Of a stretch of DNA of 35,392 bases, positions 11,131-25,295 are shown piece after piece (positions within the stretch are counted from its first letter, which is position 1; every line of letters begins with the position of its first letter). The DNA is from Irineochytrium annulatum. Its lineage: Eukaryota; Chytridiomycota; Chytridiomycetes; Chytridiales; Chytridiaceae. Position numbers and translations under genes: made by a program. The notes beneath the pieces were generated by a model. It was not told the DNA's origin, did not search any database, and saw only the letters and a program-made list of their open reading frames with translations. The DNA lies in assembly GCA_027600665.1 (NCBI GenBank), contig JADGJL010000147.1:1852-37243 (forward strand), read 5' to 3'.

Positions 11131-12956
11131 ATGGGTTTGCTCAGGGCTCTCGCCTCGGCCCATGGCCCCATCCGGACCCGGGCGCTCTCAACCAGGGCCG
11201 CCGCGGCGTCTCTAGTCCCATGCACGAAGCCGCTGGCCAGCACGGCCCTTGTGAGCACCCAGCAACGTGGAGGTATGGACGATCGCATCGCGGATGGATG
11301 GATTCGCGATCCCGGGCTCGGGTGACGGATTCGCTCTCTTCTTTTTATATTTGTGACTGTTGTTCCGGGATGCCGGCTTATTGACTTTTTTCCCTTCTCT
11401 GTGGCGTCCCGCGCTTTTTTTCTTTTGGATGCAGCCAAGAACGTGCCGACGAAGATGGTGGACCCTCACGTCTACTCTCTCACTGCGAGATGGTTCGTGC
11501 CGCCGAAATACCGCCAGCTTTCAGATAAAATGAAAATTGGTTTGTTCTGCTGATGTTGCAGTACTTGTTGATTTGTTATGACCTTTTGCCAAACAACAGA
11601 GGTTCCTTTGTACGGAGAGTCCGACCCTGAGCTGGAGAACTTCACAATCAATTTCGGGCCCCAGCACCCCGCCGCGCACGGAGTGCTTCGCTTGATTCTT
11701 GAGATCAAGGGCGAGATCATCGTGAGGGCCGACCCCCACATTGGCCTGCTCCACCGCGGCACCGAGAAGCTGATTGAATATAAGACCTACACCCAGGCTC
11801 TTCCATATTTCGACCGGTTGGATTACGTCTCGATGATGTGCAACGAACAGGTAGCGTTCGGAGTTAAGCGTTTCTGCAAGCACTTAAAGATGACAGTGCT
11901 ACTCCCTGGCCGTCGAGAAACTCCTCAACATCGACATCCCCATGCGGGCCAAGTATATCCGCACCCTCTTCGCCGAGATCACGCGTATCCTCAACCACAT
12001 CATGGCCCTCACGACTCATGCACTCGACGTCGGCGCCCTGACGCCTTTCCTCTGGATGTTTGAGGAACGCGAGAAGCTTATGGAGTTCTACGAGCGCGTG
12101 TCTGGCGCTCGGATGCACGCCGCCTACATCCGCCCGGGCGGCGTGACGCTCGACATGCCCATCGGCCTGCTAGAGGACATCTACCGGTGGGCGTTGCAGT
12201 TCAACGGGCGTGTGGACGAGCTTGAGGAATCGCTCAGCCAGAACCGTATCTGGACAGGGAGGTTAATTGGGATCGGGAAGGTGACCGCCCAACAAGCGCT
12301 TGACTACTCGTTCTCGGGCGTCATGGTCCGGGGATCGGGCATCGCGTGGGATCTGAGGAAAGAGCAACCGTACGACGCGTACGATCAGGTCGAGTTCGAC
12401 ATTCCCGTAGGGACGAACGGGGACTGCTATGACCGGTTCATGTGTCGCGTGGAGGAAATGAGGCAAAGCTTGCGCATCATCTCGCAGTGCTTGAACCAGA
12501 TGCCAGATGGGCCGGTGAAGGTGGACGACTATAAAATCGTGCCGCCGCCGCGCGCGACTATGAAGGAGTCGATGGAGGCCCTTATCCATCACTTCAAGCT
12601 TTACAGCGAGGGATACTCGGTGCCGCCCGGAGAGGTAAGGATTTTTGCTTTCAGGATATGTGTGATCTTTTGTGCTGATTCTTGTTGTAGACCTACACCT
12701 GTATCGAGGCGCCTAAGGGGGAGTTTGGCGTTTATCTTGTCTCTGATGGCTCGAGCAAGCCCTATCGGTGCAAGATCCGAGCACCTGGGTTCCCTCATCT
12801 AGCGGGAGTCGACTTTATGGGCAAGGGACACTTCCTCGCCGACGCCGTGACCATTGTCGGGACTTGCGATGTTGTGTTCGGTACGTTTTACAACCTGATT
12901 GAATAGCGATGTGCTAATATTTGCTTTTTCTGTGTGTAGGTGAGATCGATCGCTGA
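11131..12956 (+). CDS. NDUFS2: NADH dehydrogenase (ubiquinone) Fe-S protein 2, 49 kDa subunit of complex I
   Basis: Nuclear-encoded core subunit of respiratory complex I (NuoD family); it forms part of the quinone pocket in the mitochondrial matrix arm. Six exons: 11131-11272, 11435-11539, 11600-11850, 11897-12634, 12691-12880 and 12940-12956, all phase-consistent. The start gives an Arg/Ala/Ser-rich presequence ([20 protein letters not shown]) typical of matrix import. Core blocks are [52 protein letters not shown] joined to [69 protein letters not shown] and [12 protein letters not shown]. The universal C-terminus DVVFGEIDR is encoded across the last tiny 17-nt exon. Length and content are complete, with no sign of decay. 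Confidence 0.97.
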
Positions 12957-13437
12957 CGGCACGCGGCTTGTTTTTTTTGTTTCAATTCGTTGGTGCAAGC
13001 TTTTGCAAACTCAGCTCTTGACTATCGCGTTGACGTTCAATTTACCACAACTGGTTCTATAAAAGAAAATAAACGGGGATACATCGGACTTGATCTTGTT
13101 GCAGTAGTTCGCAGCAAGAGCGAAAGCACCTGTAAATCTGTTGAATTAGGGTGGTGCCTATCAAATGAATGCAGCACCGTCGGACGCTCACGACTTCCTT
13201 GTGCTTTCTATCCACCTAAGTTTGCAAAATAACAGAGATGTTTATTGAAAGAAGGGAGCAGAAGATTATGTCAGCGCTCTGGTCCGTTTAGTATCCCAGA
13301 CAAGAAGAAAAACTGGAAACAAAAAGTTACGGTAAACGATAGCTCAACGAGCAAAAAACATGGCATCGCAGAGAAAAAATTTGCTGCAAAATATCCGCAA
13401 CAATCTGGAAGACAAACGATGTTGCAAGTCCCCTTAA
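12957..13437. other. Convergent intergenic region NDUFS2 / kinase
   Basis: No gene seen. A/T-rich 3' flanks of two convergent genes; an unconvincing open frame at 12990-13232 has no recognisable features. Confidence 0.5.
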
Positions 13438-17342
<3,905 letters not shown>

Positions 17343-17745
17343 CACGAAGTTGGCTTGGGGATGTCCTAGCGGTGTCGGGACCGCGATCCGAAGAGAATGA
17401 GGCGGAGAGAGGGAAAATTGGCGCCGTTGGCCCCTTGCCGAAAGAATCGATGTCTTCACATTGCGGATACTAATATCTCGTTGGCATGACAGCATTTTAA
17501 ACTGATAATCACGTATAAAGGTATAGATTATCAGCCCCTCAACGAAAAAGTGCTATCAAGCTCAAAATACAATTAACACCAATAAATCTAGTATAAACGG
17601 CATAATAACGAGCACCATGAATGATTTCAAGGACGTGTCAAGCAAAGGGAGGAAGTCCGACATTCGACGAGAAGGCAAAGAGCCGCGGTCGAGAACGCGT
17701 CACGTCGACCGCCTTGGCGGTATCTCCGTTTATCTCAGCGGGCTA
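17343..17745. other. Kinase upstream region / PDE6-delta 3' flank
   Basis: About 400 bp between the kinase start and the end of PDE6-delta, both on the minus strand. It should contain the kinase promoter or leader. The kinase frame stays open upstream to 17495, so part may be coding if the longer start is used. Confidence 0.4.
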
Positions 17746-18516
17746 TCAGAGGGCACCGTTATTGCTCAAGAAACCCATCCACTCCTCCAACGTGGTCAAG
17801 AAAGTGTCTAATCGTAAAACAATTTCACATGCGACAAGCTGACAAGATGTTCGCCATCCAGAAACCTTGTCTCTATCACCGTATTCCCACTGCACTTGGC
17901 CAAGCGATATTACATTACTCTGTAAAACCAACGAACAAGACCTCATATACCTAAGAATTTCGGCTGGTATCATATTCCCATCCTGTGCGGCTTCGATCGT
18001 GTTCTCCCAACTGTTTGTTGATCCCGGGATGACAAATCCAAAATGGAAATTCCACACTTCAGGAAGTGCATCTGGTTTTAATACCAAGAACACTGCACTG
18101 ACCCAAACCTTCGACAGCCTGTCCACTTAAGTACACCGTTTGAACGATCCGAAAATCCTGAATTGCGTCAGCAGACGTGAAATTAATCTCCCTAGAGACG
18201 ACAGCACAGTCGAGGACCCGCCTCGGTATATGCGCTGGCGAGCAGTATTCGATCAAATCAAAGAAAGCAATAACGACAAACCTTCCTTCTGTCCCGTCAA
18301 AACCGCGCTGCCCCAGGTCTTGTCCTCCCAAAGAAGCTCCCCCGTCCCGGCGTTCTTGAGGTTCATCCAGTTCCTGTGGCGCGACAATCGAGTGTTTAGC
18401 GATCGTTGCGCGCCTCTAGGTCCGCGCTCCACCGCGAGCCCGGCCACAAATCCCTCCACGACGTACAGGGTGAAGCCAGCCGTAATCTTCGCGGCCTCGG
18501 GGTGCGGCTTCTCCAT
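17746..18516 (-). CDS. PDE6D: PDE6-delta (PDE6D), prenyl-protein solubilising factor
   Basis: GDI-like chaperone with an immunoglobulin-type beta-sandwich that extracts farnesylated and geranylgeranylated proteins from membranes and hands them to Arl2/Arl3, including delivery into cilia. From ATG 18516 the first exon reads MEKPHPEAAKITAGFTL and joins in phase to NWMNLKNAGTGELLWEDKTWG, matching the family N-terminus. Later exons give HIPRRVLDCAVVSREINFTS, DAIQDFRIVQTVYLSGQ, VEEVWNFHFGFVIPGSTNSW, NTIEAAQDGNMIPAEIL and NVISLGQVQWEYGDRDK. Two in-frame GT..AG segments (17918-17950, 33 nt; 17839-17865, 27 nt) interrupt conserved blocks; removing them restores the family spacing ILSNVIS and DKLVACEIVLRL. 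The C-terminus runs about 20 residues past the usual end and is uncertain. Confidence 0.88.
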
Positions 18517-18636
18517 CCGAGGCGACGCGAGACGGCTATGATGAAAGCGGAATTCGGACTCGTGGAAACGACCTGCAAAAAAAGGCTGCGACGTTACCAA
18601 GCTCGACGTCCCTGGCATCGAATCAGCTTATATACA
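18517..18636. promoter_or_regulatory. Compact bidirectional promoter PDE6D / RNPS1
   Basis: Only 120 bp separate the start codons of PDE6D (-) and the RNPS1-like gene (+), so both must share this promoter region or use start sites within each other's leader. No TATA-like element is obvious. Confidence 0.5.
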
Positions 18637-20049
18637 ATGGCGAAAGAGGCTACGGCATCGTCTTCGGGGGCGTCTTCGCCTGGGAGGAAGGATAAAGGCG
18701 CCGCCTCGCCGACCGTCCCAGCCAAGAACGGGAGCACAGGAGCAGCGAAGAAAAGCCGAGGTGATTCGGCGTCGCGGTCGAGGTCACCTGCTTCATCGAG
18801 GGGAAGGGGAAGATCCAGGACCCCGTCGTCCCGCGGGAAATACTCGCGGAGCCGTTCCTTCTCGAGGTCGAGGTCGGTGAGGTCGTATTCAAGATCCCGG
18901 TCTTCGCGCTCACGCAGGTAACGCATCCGTTCGAAGACTTCGTTCTTTATTTATTTTGAGGTGGATGTGGAATACCTAGTTAAAAAAAAAAACAGTGGCT
19001 CATATTCCTCATACACCGGATCCTCCCGCTCGGACTCCGCCTCTTCCCGCTCTCGGTCGCGGTCGCCGACGAGCAAGCCAACCGCCTCTAATGCCGCAGC
19101 TGCTTCGTCTTCAGCCCCGGCGCCGACCGGACCTTTTAAAGTAGCGGAGGTGCTACCTCTGACGCGCAACGTAACGGAGGCGCATCTCCGAGAGATATTC
19201 GAGCTTGTATGCTCGAGCGCCATCGCGAAGTGCTCCGTACCCTTGGACCCGCGGTCAGATCGTGCTCGTGGCGTCGGCTTCATCACATACGAGAACCACG
19301 AAGACGCGCTCAAGGTTGTTGAGGCCATGGACGGTGGTTGGATTGACGGCATGAGCGTGCGGATCACGCTCGTGCATGACGGGAGGGAGGAGGAGTCCAA
19401 CAAGGAGTACGCGGCGAAGCGCAGGCCTCGCGTCGGCGTTGCAGCTGGTGTGCGGCCGCCGATCCGCGCGAGCGACAGGGCAATGGGGAGGGTGCCCGCG
19501 CCGGGTGGTGGCAGGCGCGATCGGGATAGGGACTGGGAGCGCGATCGCGAGCGTATTAGGGAGCGAGAGAGGGAGAGGCCGTCGCGCGGTGATCGAGACA
19601 GGGACGATTACGACGACCGGCGCGGCTCTGACCGTCGCGGCTCAGTGACGGAGAGGCCTAGGGATAACAGCAGGGACCGTTTTGGAAGGGGTATACCTGA
19701 TGCTCGTCGCGGCAGTCAGTTGAGCGTTGCGGACCGCGACCGCAGGGATCGGCCCCCGCCAGTCGTCGTTGTCCGCTCCCTGAAGGAAAGGGAGCGCGAC
19801 AGGGGGCGGGATTGGGACCGCGACGGGCGTGCTGGAAGAAGGGCCGCTTCGCCTTCTTTGCGTGGCGGGCCTTCAGGCAAAGATGCGAGGCTGATGAGGA
19901 AGAACAGGTCGTTGTCGCGGAGTCGAAGCCGCTCGCCGCCTCCTAGGTCCCGCGGTGGTGGCATGGCGAGAGGCTACGACGACGACCGAAGGGGAGGTGG
20001 ACGCAGTAGTCGGGATCGCAGTTTTAGTCCGCCGCCAAGGCGACGCTGA
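18637..20049 (+). CDS. RNPS1: RNPS1-like SR-rich RNA-binding protein
   Basis: RNPS1 is a splicing regulator and a peripheral exon junction complex (ASAP/PSAP) component in the nucleus. Two exons: 18637-18917 and 18996-20049; the 78-nt intron ends after an A-rich run at AACAG and joins in phase. The N-terminal third is Ser/Arg-rich (SRSRSFSRSRSVRSYSRSR). A single RRM follows, with RNP2-like VLPLTRNVTEAHLREIFEL, RNP1-like RGVGFITYENHEDALKVVEAM and DGGWIDGMSVRITLV, closest to the RNPS1 RRM signature (LTRNVT, MDGGxIDG). The C-terminal half is made of RD/RE/RS-rich runs such as RDRDWERDRERIRER, longer than the animal RS tail. A generic SR protein is the alternative, but the LTRNVT and DGGWIDG blocks favour RNPS1. 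Confidence 0.83.
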
Positions 20050-20343
20050 CAATGAGGTGCTGCTGCAGGTATGAGTGAAATATTGGGGTTGTAGTTCTGA
20101 GGGTGTTTTATTTGGGTTTTTATTTGACGCTTAGTTTTGCTTAGTTTTGTCCTGGCGGAACTTGCAACCTTTACTGAGTAGGATGTTGCTTGGCTGAAGA
20201 CGTCGTTGCTGTCCGAGTCGTTTGCTCTCTCTCCGTCTCCATCTGTGCTGTATAAAACTGTTGAAATCAACTTGAACATCGCGTAAATCACCTGCGCAAC
20301 TGACGCGTGCTTGAACACCGACATCCCCAAGGCGCCTCCCGCC

Positions 20344-23297
20344 ATGATCAGAGTCGTCTACACCGGCCAGGTCTTCGGCCCGTTCATCACGCCGCCCACC
20401 CTGGGCGAGGTCTGCCAGAAGCTACGCGTCCCAGAAGACGCGTCCCCGATGGCCATCCAGTGCCGCCCGCCGCCGACCAGCACGCGAAGTGACCCCCGCG
20501 ACGATGGCGCCGAGGACGCGGTTCATAACGCCATCAGCTCCTATTCGGAGCACCTGACGCCGGGCGTTTACAGGCTGGTCACGCGTACATCTCGAAAGAA
20601 GAAGCCAGGGCCGGGCAGGCAGCCTGCTCGGTCCGCGAAGCCGCTGTCGGCGTCAGAGAAGATCCGTGCGAGGATGGAGGAGGAGAGGAAGTCGAGGGAG
20701 CACGAGGCCGAACATGGAGGACACGTTGGGAGCACAAAGAACGGGACACGCAACGGCGGCCCGGTGGGACACAACAGAGGGCTGTTGAGAGCACGCGACA
20801 TGTCCTCCACGGACTCGCTTCATATTGCCAATACGCGGGATACGACGTCGCGTCCCGAGATGAGCGACGATGACTGTTCGGGACGACTGTCCACTGCGAC
20901 GCGGGACGGGGACGACGATGGCCGCAGTGTGAGCACGCGGTCCCTGGGCGAGTCGTCGACGGCGCGGACGTCTTTGGACTCGTTGAGGTCCGCAGATGGG
21001 CAAAAGGCACGGTTCGCGAATAGGGCGCCCAAGCGCGAGCACACGCACACGTCGTCAGAACGCTCCAGCTCGGAGGGCGGCGCGATGAGCAGTGATCCGG
21101 GACCCCGTCGAAGCAAGCGCGAACAGCAACGACATAGCGACGAAAATTCCGACGGAGAACATGCCAGGACCGCGTCGGAGACGTCATCGAAATCTGAAGG
21201 CGAGCACCCATCGCGAGGATTGAATGACAGGTCAGCCTCTTGCGGTCGCGACGCGCGCTTCGCGTCGGAGCAGTCGCTGGCGACCGAGCCGGCCGTGGCC
21301 GACTCTAGCGACACCCTCAATGCCGGACATAAGGACAGAGACCTCGGGTCGACCAACACCCTAGCATCCGGGTTTAGTGATGAGCCGCGAGATTCGCAGC
21401 TCTCCCGTGACGATAGCACGCCAACAGGATCGATGCAGTCCCTTGCTTCAACAGATTCGGCAACGTCCGCCAACGCCACGACGTCACTGAACTCGCTCGA
21501 CTCGCGGCCCTCAGAAGTCTCAGCGGCATCTGGGCCTGATAAGGACCGGGATCTCGGTGGGTCAATGGCGACGCTGGCATCGACGGAGCAGACCGGGAGC
21601 CAAGTGACCCTGCATAGGGAATCGGTTTCCACCGACAGCGGGAAGAGCGAGGGGTTGGACGTGAGCGACAGCAAGGCGTCGGTCGACGCGTCAATGGAGT
21701 CGTTAAATATGCGGCCAAGGGGTACAGAGCGGCGCGCTGGGGACGTAAAGGCGGACACGAGAAGGGATCCCGGGGATTTAAAGGGCGGCGCGGAGGCCGG
21801 ACGCTCTCGTGGTATTGAGTCCATGTCGAGAGCGTTAAAAAAGAGAAGCCATGAAACTCAAGAAAGTGATGGCTCGGATGTTGAGGAGCCGCAAAGAGGT
21901 GTGGAACGCATAATGTATTTGGGAGTTAGAGCAACGCTGACTTTGACTTAGGTATCGAGCTTAAGCGCGAACGACCTTCTAGCGAGGGCAGGCGCGTGAA
22001 CCGCCACGAACGCCGCGCGTCTGTTTCAAGCGATGATGCTAGCGACCGCCGCACACGCACGCGAGAGCGGGATGCAGATCAATCAATGGAAGAAGTGCCG
22101 CGCTTGCCTACAAAGCATTACGGCTTTCACGGACATGGGCATAGGCCGCACTCACCAGAGGAGCCAAATCCCGGGCATGAAAACGGTCATCATTCGACGA
22201 CGTCAACCCATCACGGCCATCACCACCGGCATCACCACGAGCACGACCACGCACACCACTCTCGACGCAACGACCGTCACTCGGGCCACCATGACCATCA
22301 CCACCACAACTCTCACCACAAAACTGAGCCTTTCGACCCGCACCGCGTTCCCCTCCACCACCCGACGCCAGAAGACATCGACCACGAGCTCACATCCGGC
22401 ATCGAGGCGCTCCTCCACCTGATCTCCACTCTGCCTCCACGCCTCTTCGAACACAACCCCGCCCTCCGGACCGAGCTCGCGCGCTCCCTCCGCACGGTCG
22501 ACCACCTTATGCCCAAACTCTCCGAAGACAACCTGTCGCAGCCACGTCGACACCAGATCCAGAGGCACGTTCTCCTGAGCCTCCAGGCGCTCTGGGACGC
22601 CGCGTGGGCGCGACAGGGGCCCCTGGCGCGTCGGCACCACTTCACGGATGTGATGGACCCGGAGCACGTCCACGTGGCCGAGGGAGCGCTGTCGCGGGTG
22701 CACCTGTGGATGCGATGTAACGCGGGCGAGGATGCGTTCGACGAGGACGGAAACGTGATTGAGGCGAACGGGGGGGAAGGGTGGAGAAAGAGGAAAGGTG
22801 GGGTGATCAAGGATCATGTGGAGACGCCGACGTATTTGTTTCGGCGGTGGGCGTACAGTCCGGCGAGGGTGTGTTTAACCAGGGGGTTTGATGTTGGGAA
22901 GCTTGGGGAGACGATTAGGAGGAGGAAGGCGGCGGAGGCGAGACGGAGGAGGGAGGTGGAGGTGAGGGTGATGAGGGAGGTGAGGGGGGATTTCATGGAC
23001 GGGATGTTGAAGGGTCGGGTACATGGGGAGCGGGAGATGCATGTGATGTTGAGGGAGATTTTGGACGGGAGGAGGAAGGTCGAGGTGGACGTGTCAAGAG
23101 ATGAGGAGCTTTGGGATGCGATCGGGAGGAGGATTAGGTTTGAGTTTGGGATGCATGATGTTGTAGATTTTGGAGAGAAGGAAAGAGAGAAGCCGACAAG
23201 ATTAGTGCAGGGAGAGAGGAAGCGGGACCTGAATGTTAGGCATAGTCGGTCGGAGGACATCGATGCGGAGTATACAAGGCGCCGTCCTATCGGATAG
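20344..23297 (+). CDS. Uncharacterised Ser/Arg/Asp-rich and His-rich protein
   Basis: I do not recognise this protein. From ATG 20344 an ordered N-terminal block of roughly 80 residues (IRVVYTGQVFGPFITPPTLG, TPGVYRLVTRTSRKKK) is followed by about 430 residues of Ser/Thr/Asp/Arg-rich disorder with recurring units like ASTDSATSAN and SLNSLDS. A 53-nt intron (21899-21951, phase 1, with GCTGAC upstream of TTAG) joins this to a second exon. That exon holds a His-rich stretch (about 22110-22330, runs like HHGHHHRHHHEHDHAHH), then a folded-looking helical region (IDHELTSGIEALLHLISTLP, RHVLLSLQALWDAAWAR, VAEGALSRVHLWMRCNA). The end is strongly charged (RRRKAAEARRRREVEVRVMRE, ELWDAIGRRIRFEFGMHDVV). 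About 965 residues in total. The His-rich part could bind metal; function is unknown. Confidence 0.65.
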
Positions 23298-23412
23298 ATA
23301 CTCAGTGCATAATATTGTCGCGTTCTTCACTGATCAGCGGAGCCATGCAGAAGAAGATCCTGCATTAAAATTAGGTGGAAGAGGTTGTCAAATCGCGTCG
23401 CGTGCACTCCGG

Positions 23413-24605
23413 ATGGGCACGACCCTCCCTAGCCCCGCGTTCACGCCAATGCCAGCCGCGGCGCCATCATCCGCCGACGATGACGATCCCAACCAAAACC
23501 TTCTAACGGCAATACTCCTCCAGATTTCGGAGCTCGAGGGTGCGGAAATACCTCCGTGTCTCCCGGCAGAGGATAATGCTTCCGCGCCCGACCCGCGGCC
23601 GCGAAAGAATCCTGACGAGAAGGGGCTGCGCGCTTCGGATGATCTCACGGCCGGGCCTGTCCGGCGCGGGTCGCCGCGTGGCGTCGCGCCGGATTGGGTC
23701 GACAAGGGGTACGAGGAGATGCTCCGCTCCCAGCGCGACGCCTGGTCCGCCGCAACGTCCTCTCGCGTTCTCTCCGTGATTGCGTCGTGGGGTGCGTCGT
23801 CGTCGTCGCATGTGGCCGCCAAACCTGCTGAGGCGTACGACTGCGCCATCTGCCTCGAGGCGCGCCGGCACGACGGCGTCGAGCCGTGCGTTTCGCTCAC
23901 ATGCGGACACGAGTTCTGCCTTGAGTGTTTGCGGGAGAGCGTCGTGGGCGATGTAGAGGCCGGGCGGGTGCCCGTTGCGTGCCCGGCTTGCAGGGCTGGC
24001 GTTGGCGATGGCAAGGGAAAGGGCGAGGGCGACGGCAAGGGTAAGGGCAAGGTTCAGATGATGGAGATTCCCGAGTTCCAATTGTTGTGGGTGCTGGGTG
24101 GGAGGGAGAAGGTTTGGGAGCGATATATAAGCAAGGCAGGTGTTGTTCGCTTAAGTGATCCCCACGGCTGAAGTCTTTTGATATACAGGCCCGCCTCCAA
24201 CCCATGCAAACCGACACTACCTACGTGCACTGCCCCGCCCCGGACTGCCCCTCCTCCTTCCAAATCCCGGATCAGACTGTGATCTGGCTGACGTGTCCGG
24301 TCTGCTCCCATTCCTGGTGCCGCTCCTGCGGGTCAAAGGATGCGTCCCACGCGCCGTTCGTCTGCTGCGACGATTTTGCGGCCGATCAGTCGGAGAGGGA
24401 GGCCCGGGAGACGAGGGAGAAGGTGCTAAAGGAGAAGGAGGACATGGCGGACAGTCAGTTTGAGGTGCTGCTCGGATCCAACCCGACGTTGATGAGGAGG
24501 TGCCCAGGGCCTGGGTGTCGCGCGCCGATCGAGAAGAATGGCGGATGCGATCATATGAAGTGCACGCGGTGTGGGGCGGATTTCAGCATGCTGCAGGGGA
24601 GGTGA
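23413..24605 (+). CDS. RBR-type (RING-IBR-RING2) E3 ubiquitin ligase with short RING2
   Basis: RBR ligases pass ubiquitin through a catalytic Cys in RING2. Exon 1 (from ATG 23413) has a disordered N-terminus, then RING1 starting near residue 143: CAICLEARRHDG, SLTCGHEFCLECLRE, CPACRA, followed by a Gly/Lys linker (GKGKGEGDGKGKGKV). After an intron ending at 24188 (donor within GGTGTTGTTCGC, exact base unclear) comes the IBR: HCPAPDCPSSFQ, LTCPVCSHSWCRSC, HAPFVCCDD. A Glu/Lys/Arg helix leads to RING2: RRCPGPGCRAPIEKNGGCDHMKCTRCGADF. The presumed catalytic Cys is in GGCDHM. The frame stops a few residues later (SMLQGR), so the usual final CWxC zinc ligand pair is absent, unless a further exon exists that I could not identify. 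Confidence 0.85.
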
Positions 24606-25295
24606 TTATATTTGTAATTAAGACCGGGATTTCGTTTTATTAGCGCTTTATTCGCTTCTTGAGCAAATTTATTGAGGTTGTTGATTCTGTGTATTTGGCA
24701 GTGTATATTTGCCTTGTGGAAATTGCGGCGATAGCACAACAGTGATGAGCGCGTTTTGTTACAGTAATAAATATACCAACTCCTGAGCTTCTGCTGGTAA
24801 CAGAAAAACCTGTGGGGTGCAGGATGTTCCATGCAAAAACAAAAACTCGCTTGTTTTTTTTGTCTTTCTGTAAACGGCGGCTTCTTCTACAGTGTATGCT
24901 ACATGGAGATAAAAAGGAGCGTTAGTTGTTAGAGAACGTTCTTAGCGGGTTCATTTGTATTGGATGAAGAACTTGCTGGCGCAATTCAAGGGAAAATTGA
25001 CGAATGCGACATGGGTCCACTTCCTAAAACAATTGTTATCTATCGACGCATTTTCTACAATGTATGCGACATTCATAATGACTGAAAAATCGCTACATCA
25101 TTGAAAAAAGCAAGGAACCAAGGCCAAAAGGAAAGAAACGAGCTTAATGAAGGCGCATAATGGATGTGGAATTGAGTATGTTGGCCCTGGACTGGAAGCG
25201 ATGGTGTTTGAGCGAAGTATGTACAAATGATACGAAGCAAACGATGAACCCAACTGGACTAAAGAGAACGCACGTTTCGACAGATCTCCGTCGCA
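24606..25295. other. Convergent intergenic region RBR / ammonium transporter
   Basis: About 690 bp, A/T-rich, between two convergent genes. Contains T runs and short open frames without recognisable content. A missing 3' exon of the RBR gene could lie here, but none with a CWxC motif was found in a plausible phase. Confidence 0.5.

Noticed and set aside
17343..17495. Longer N-terminus for the kinase from the ATG at 17495
   Set aside because: Not excluded, but the shorter start at 17342 gives the short N-terminus typical of germinal-centre kinases, and the extra 50 residues show no kinase-family similarity.
20820..21824. Long minus-strand open frame opposite the Ser/Asp-rich gene
   Set aside because: Shadow frame of a compositionally biased coding region; no motifs, and splicing and phase evidence support the plus strand.
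22110..22330. His-rich repeats considered as a tandem-repeat array or CRISPR-like structure
   Set aside because: Units are irregular, follow the reading frame and have no constant repeat/spacer pattern; they are simply His-rich coding sequence.
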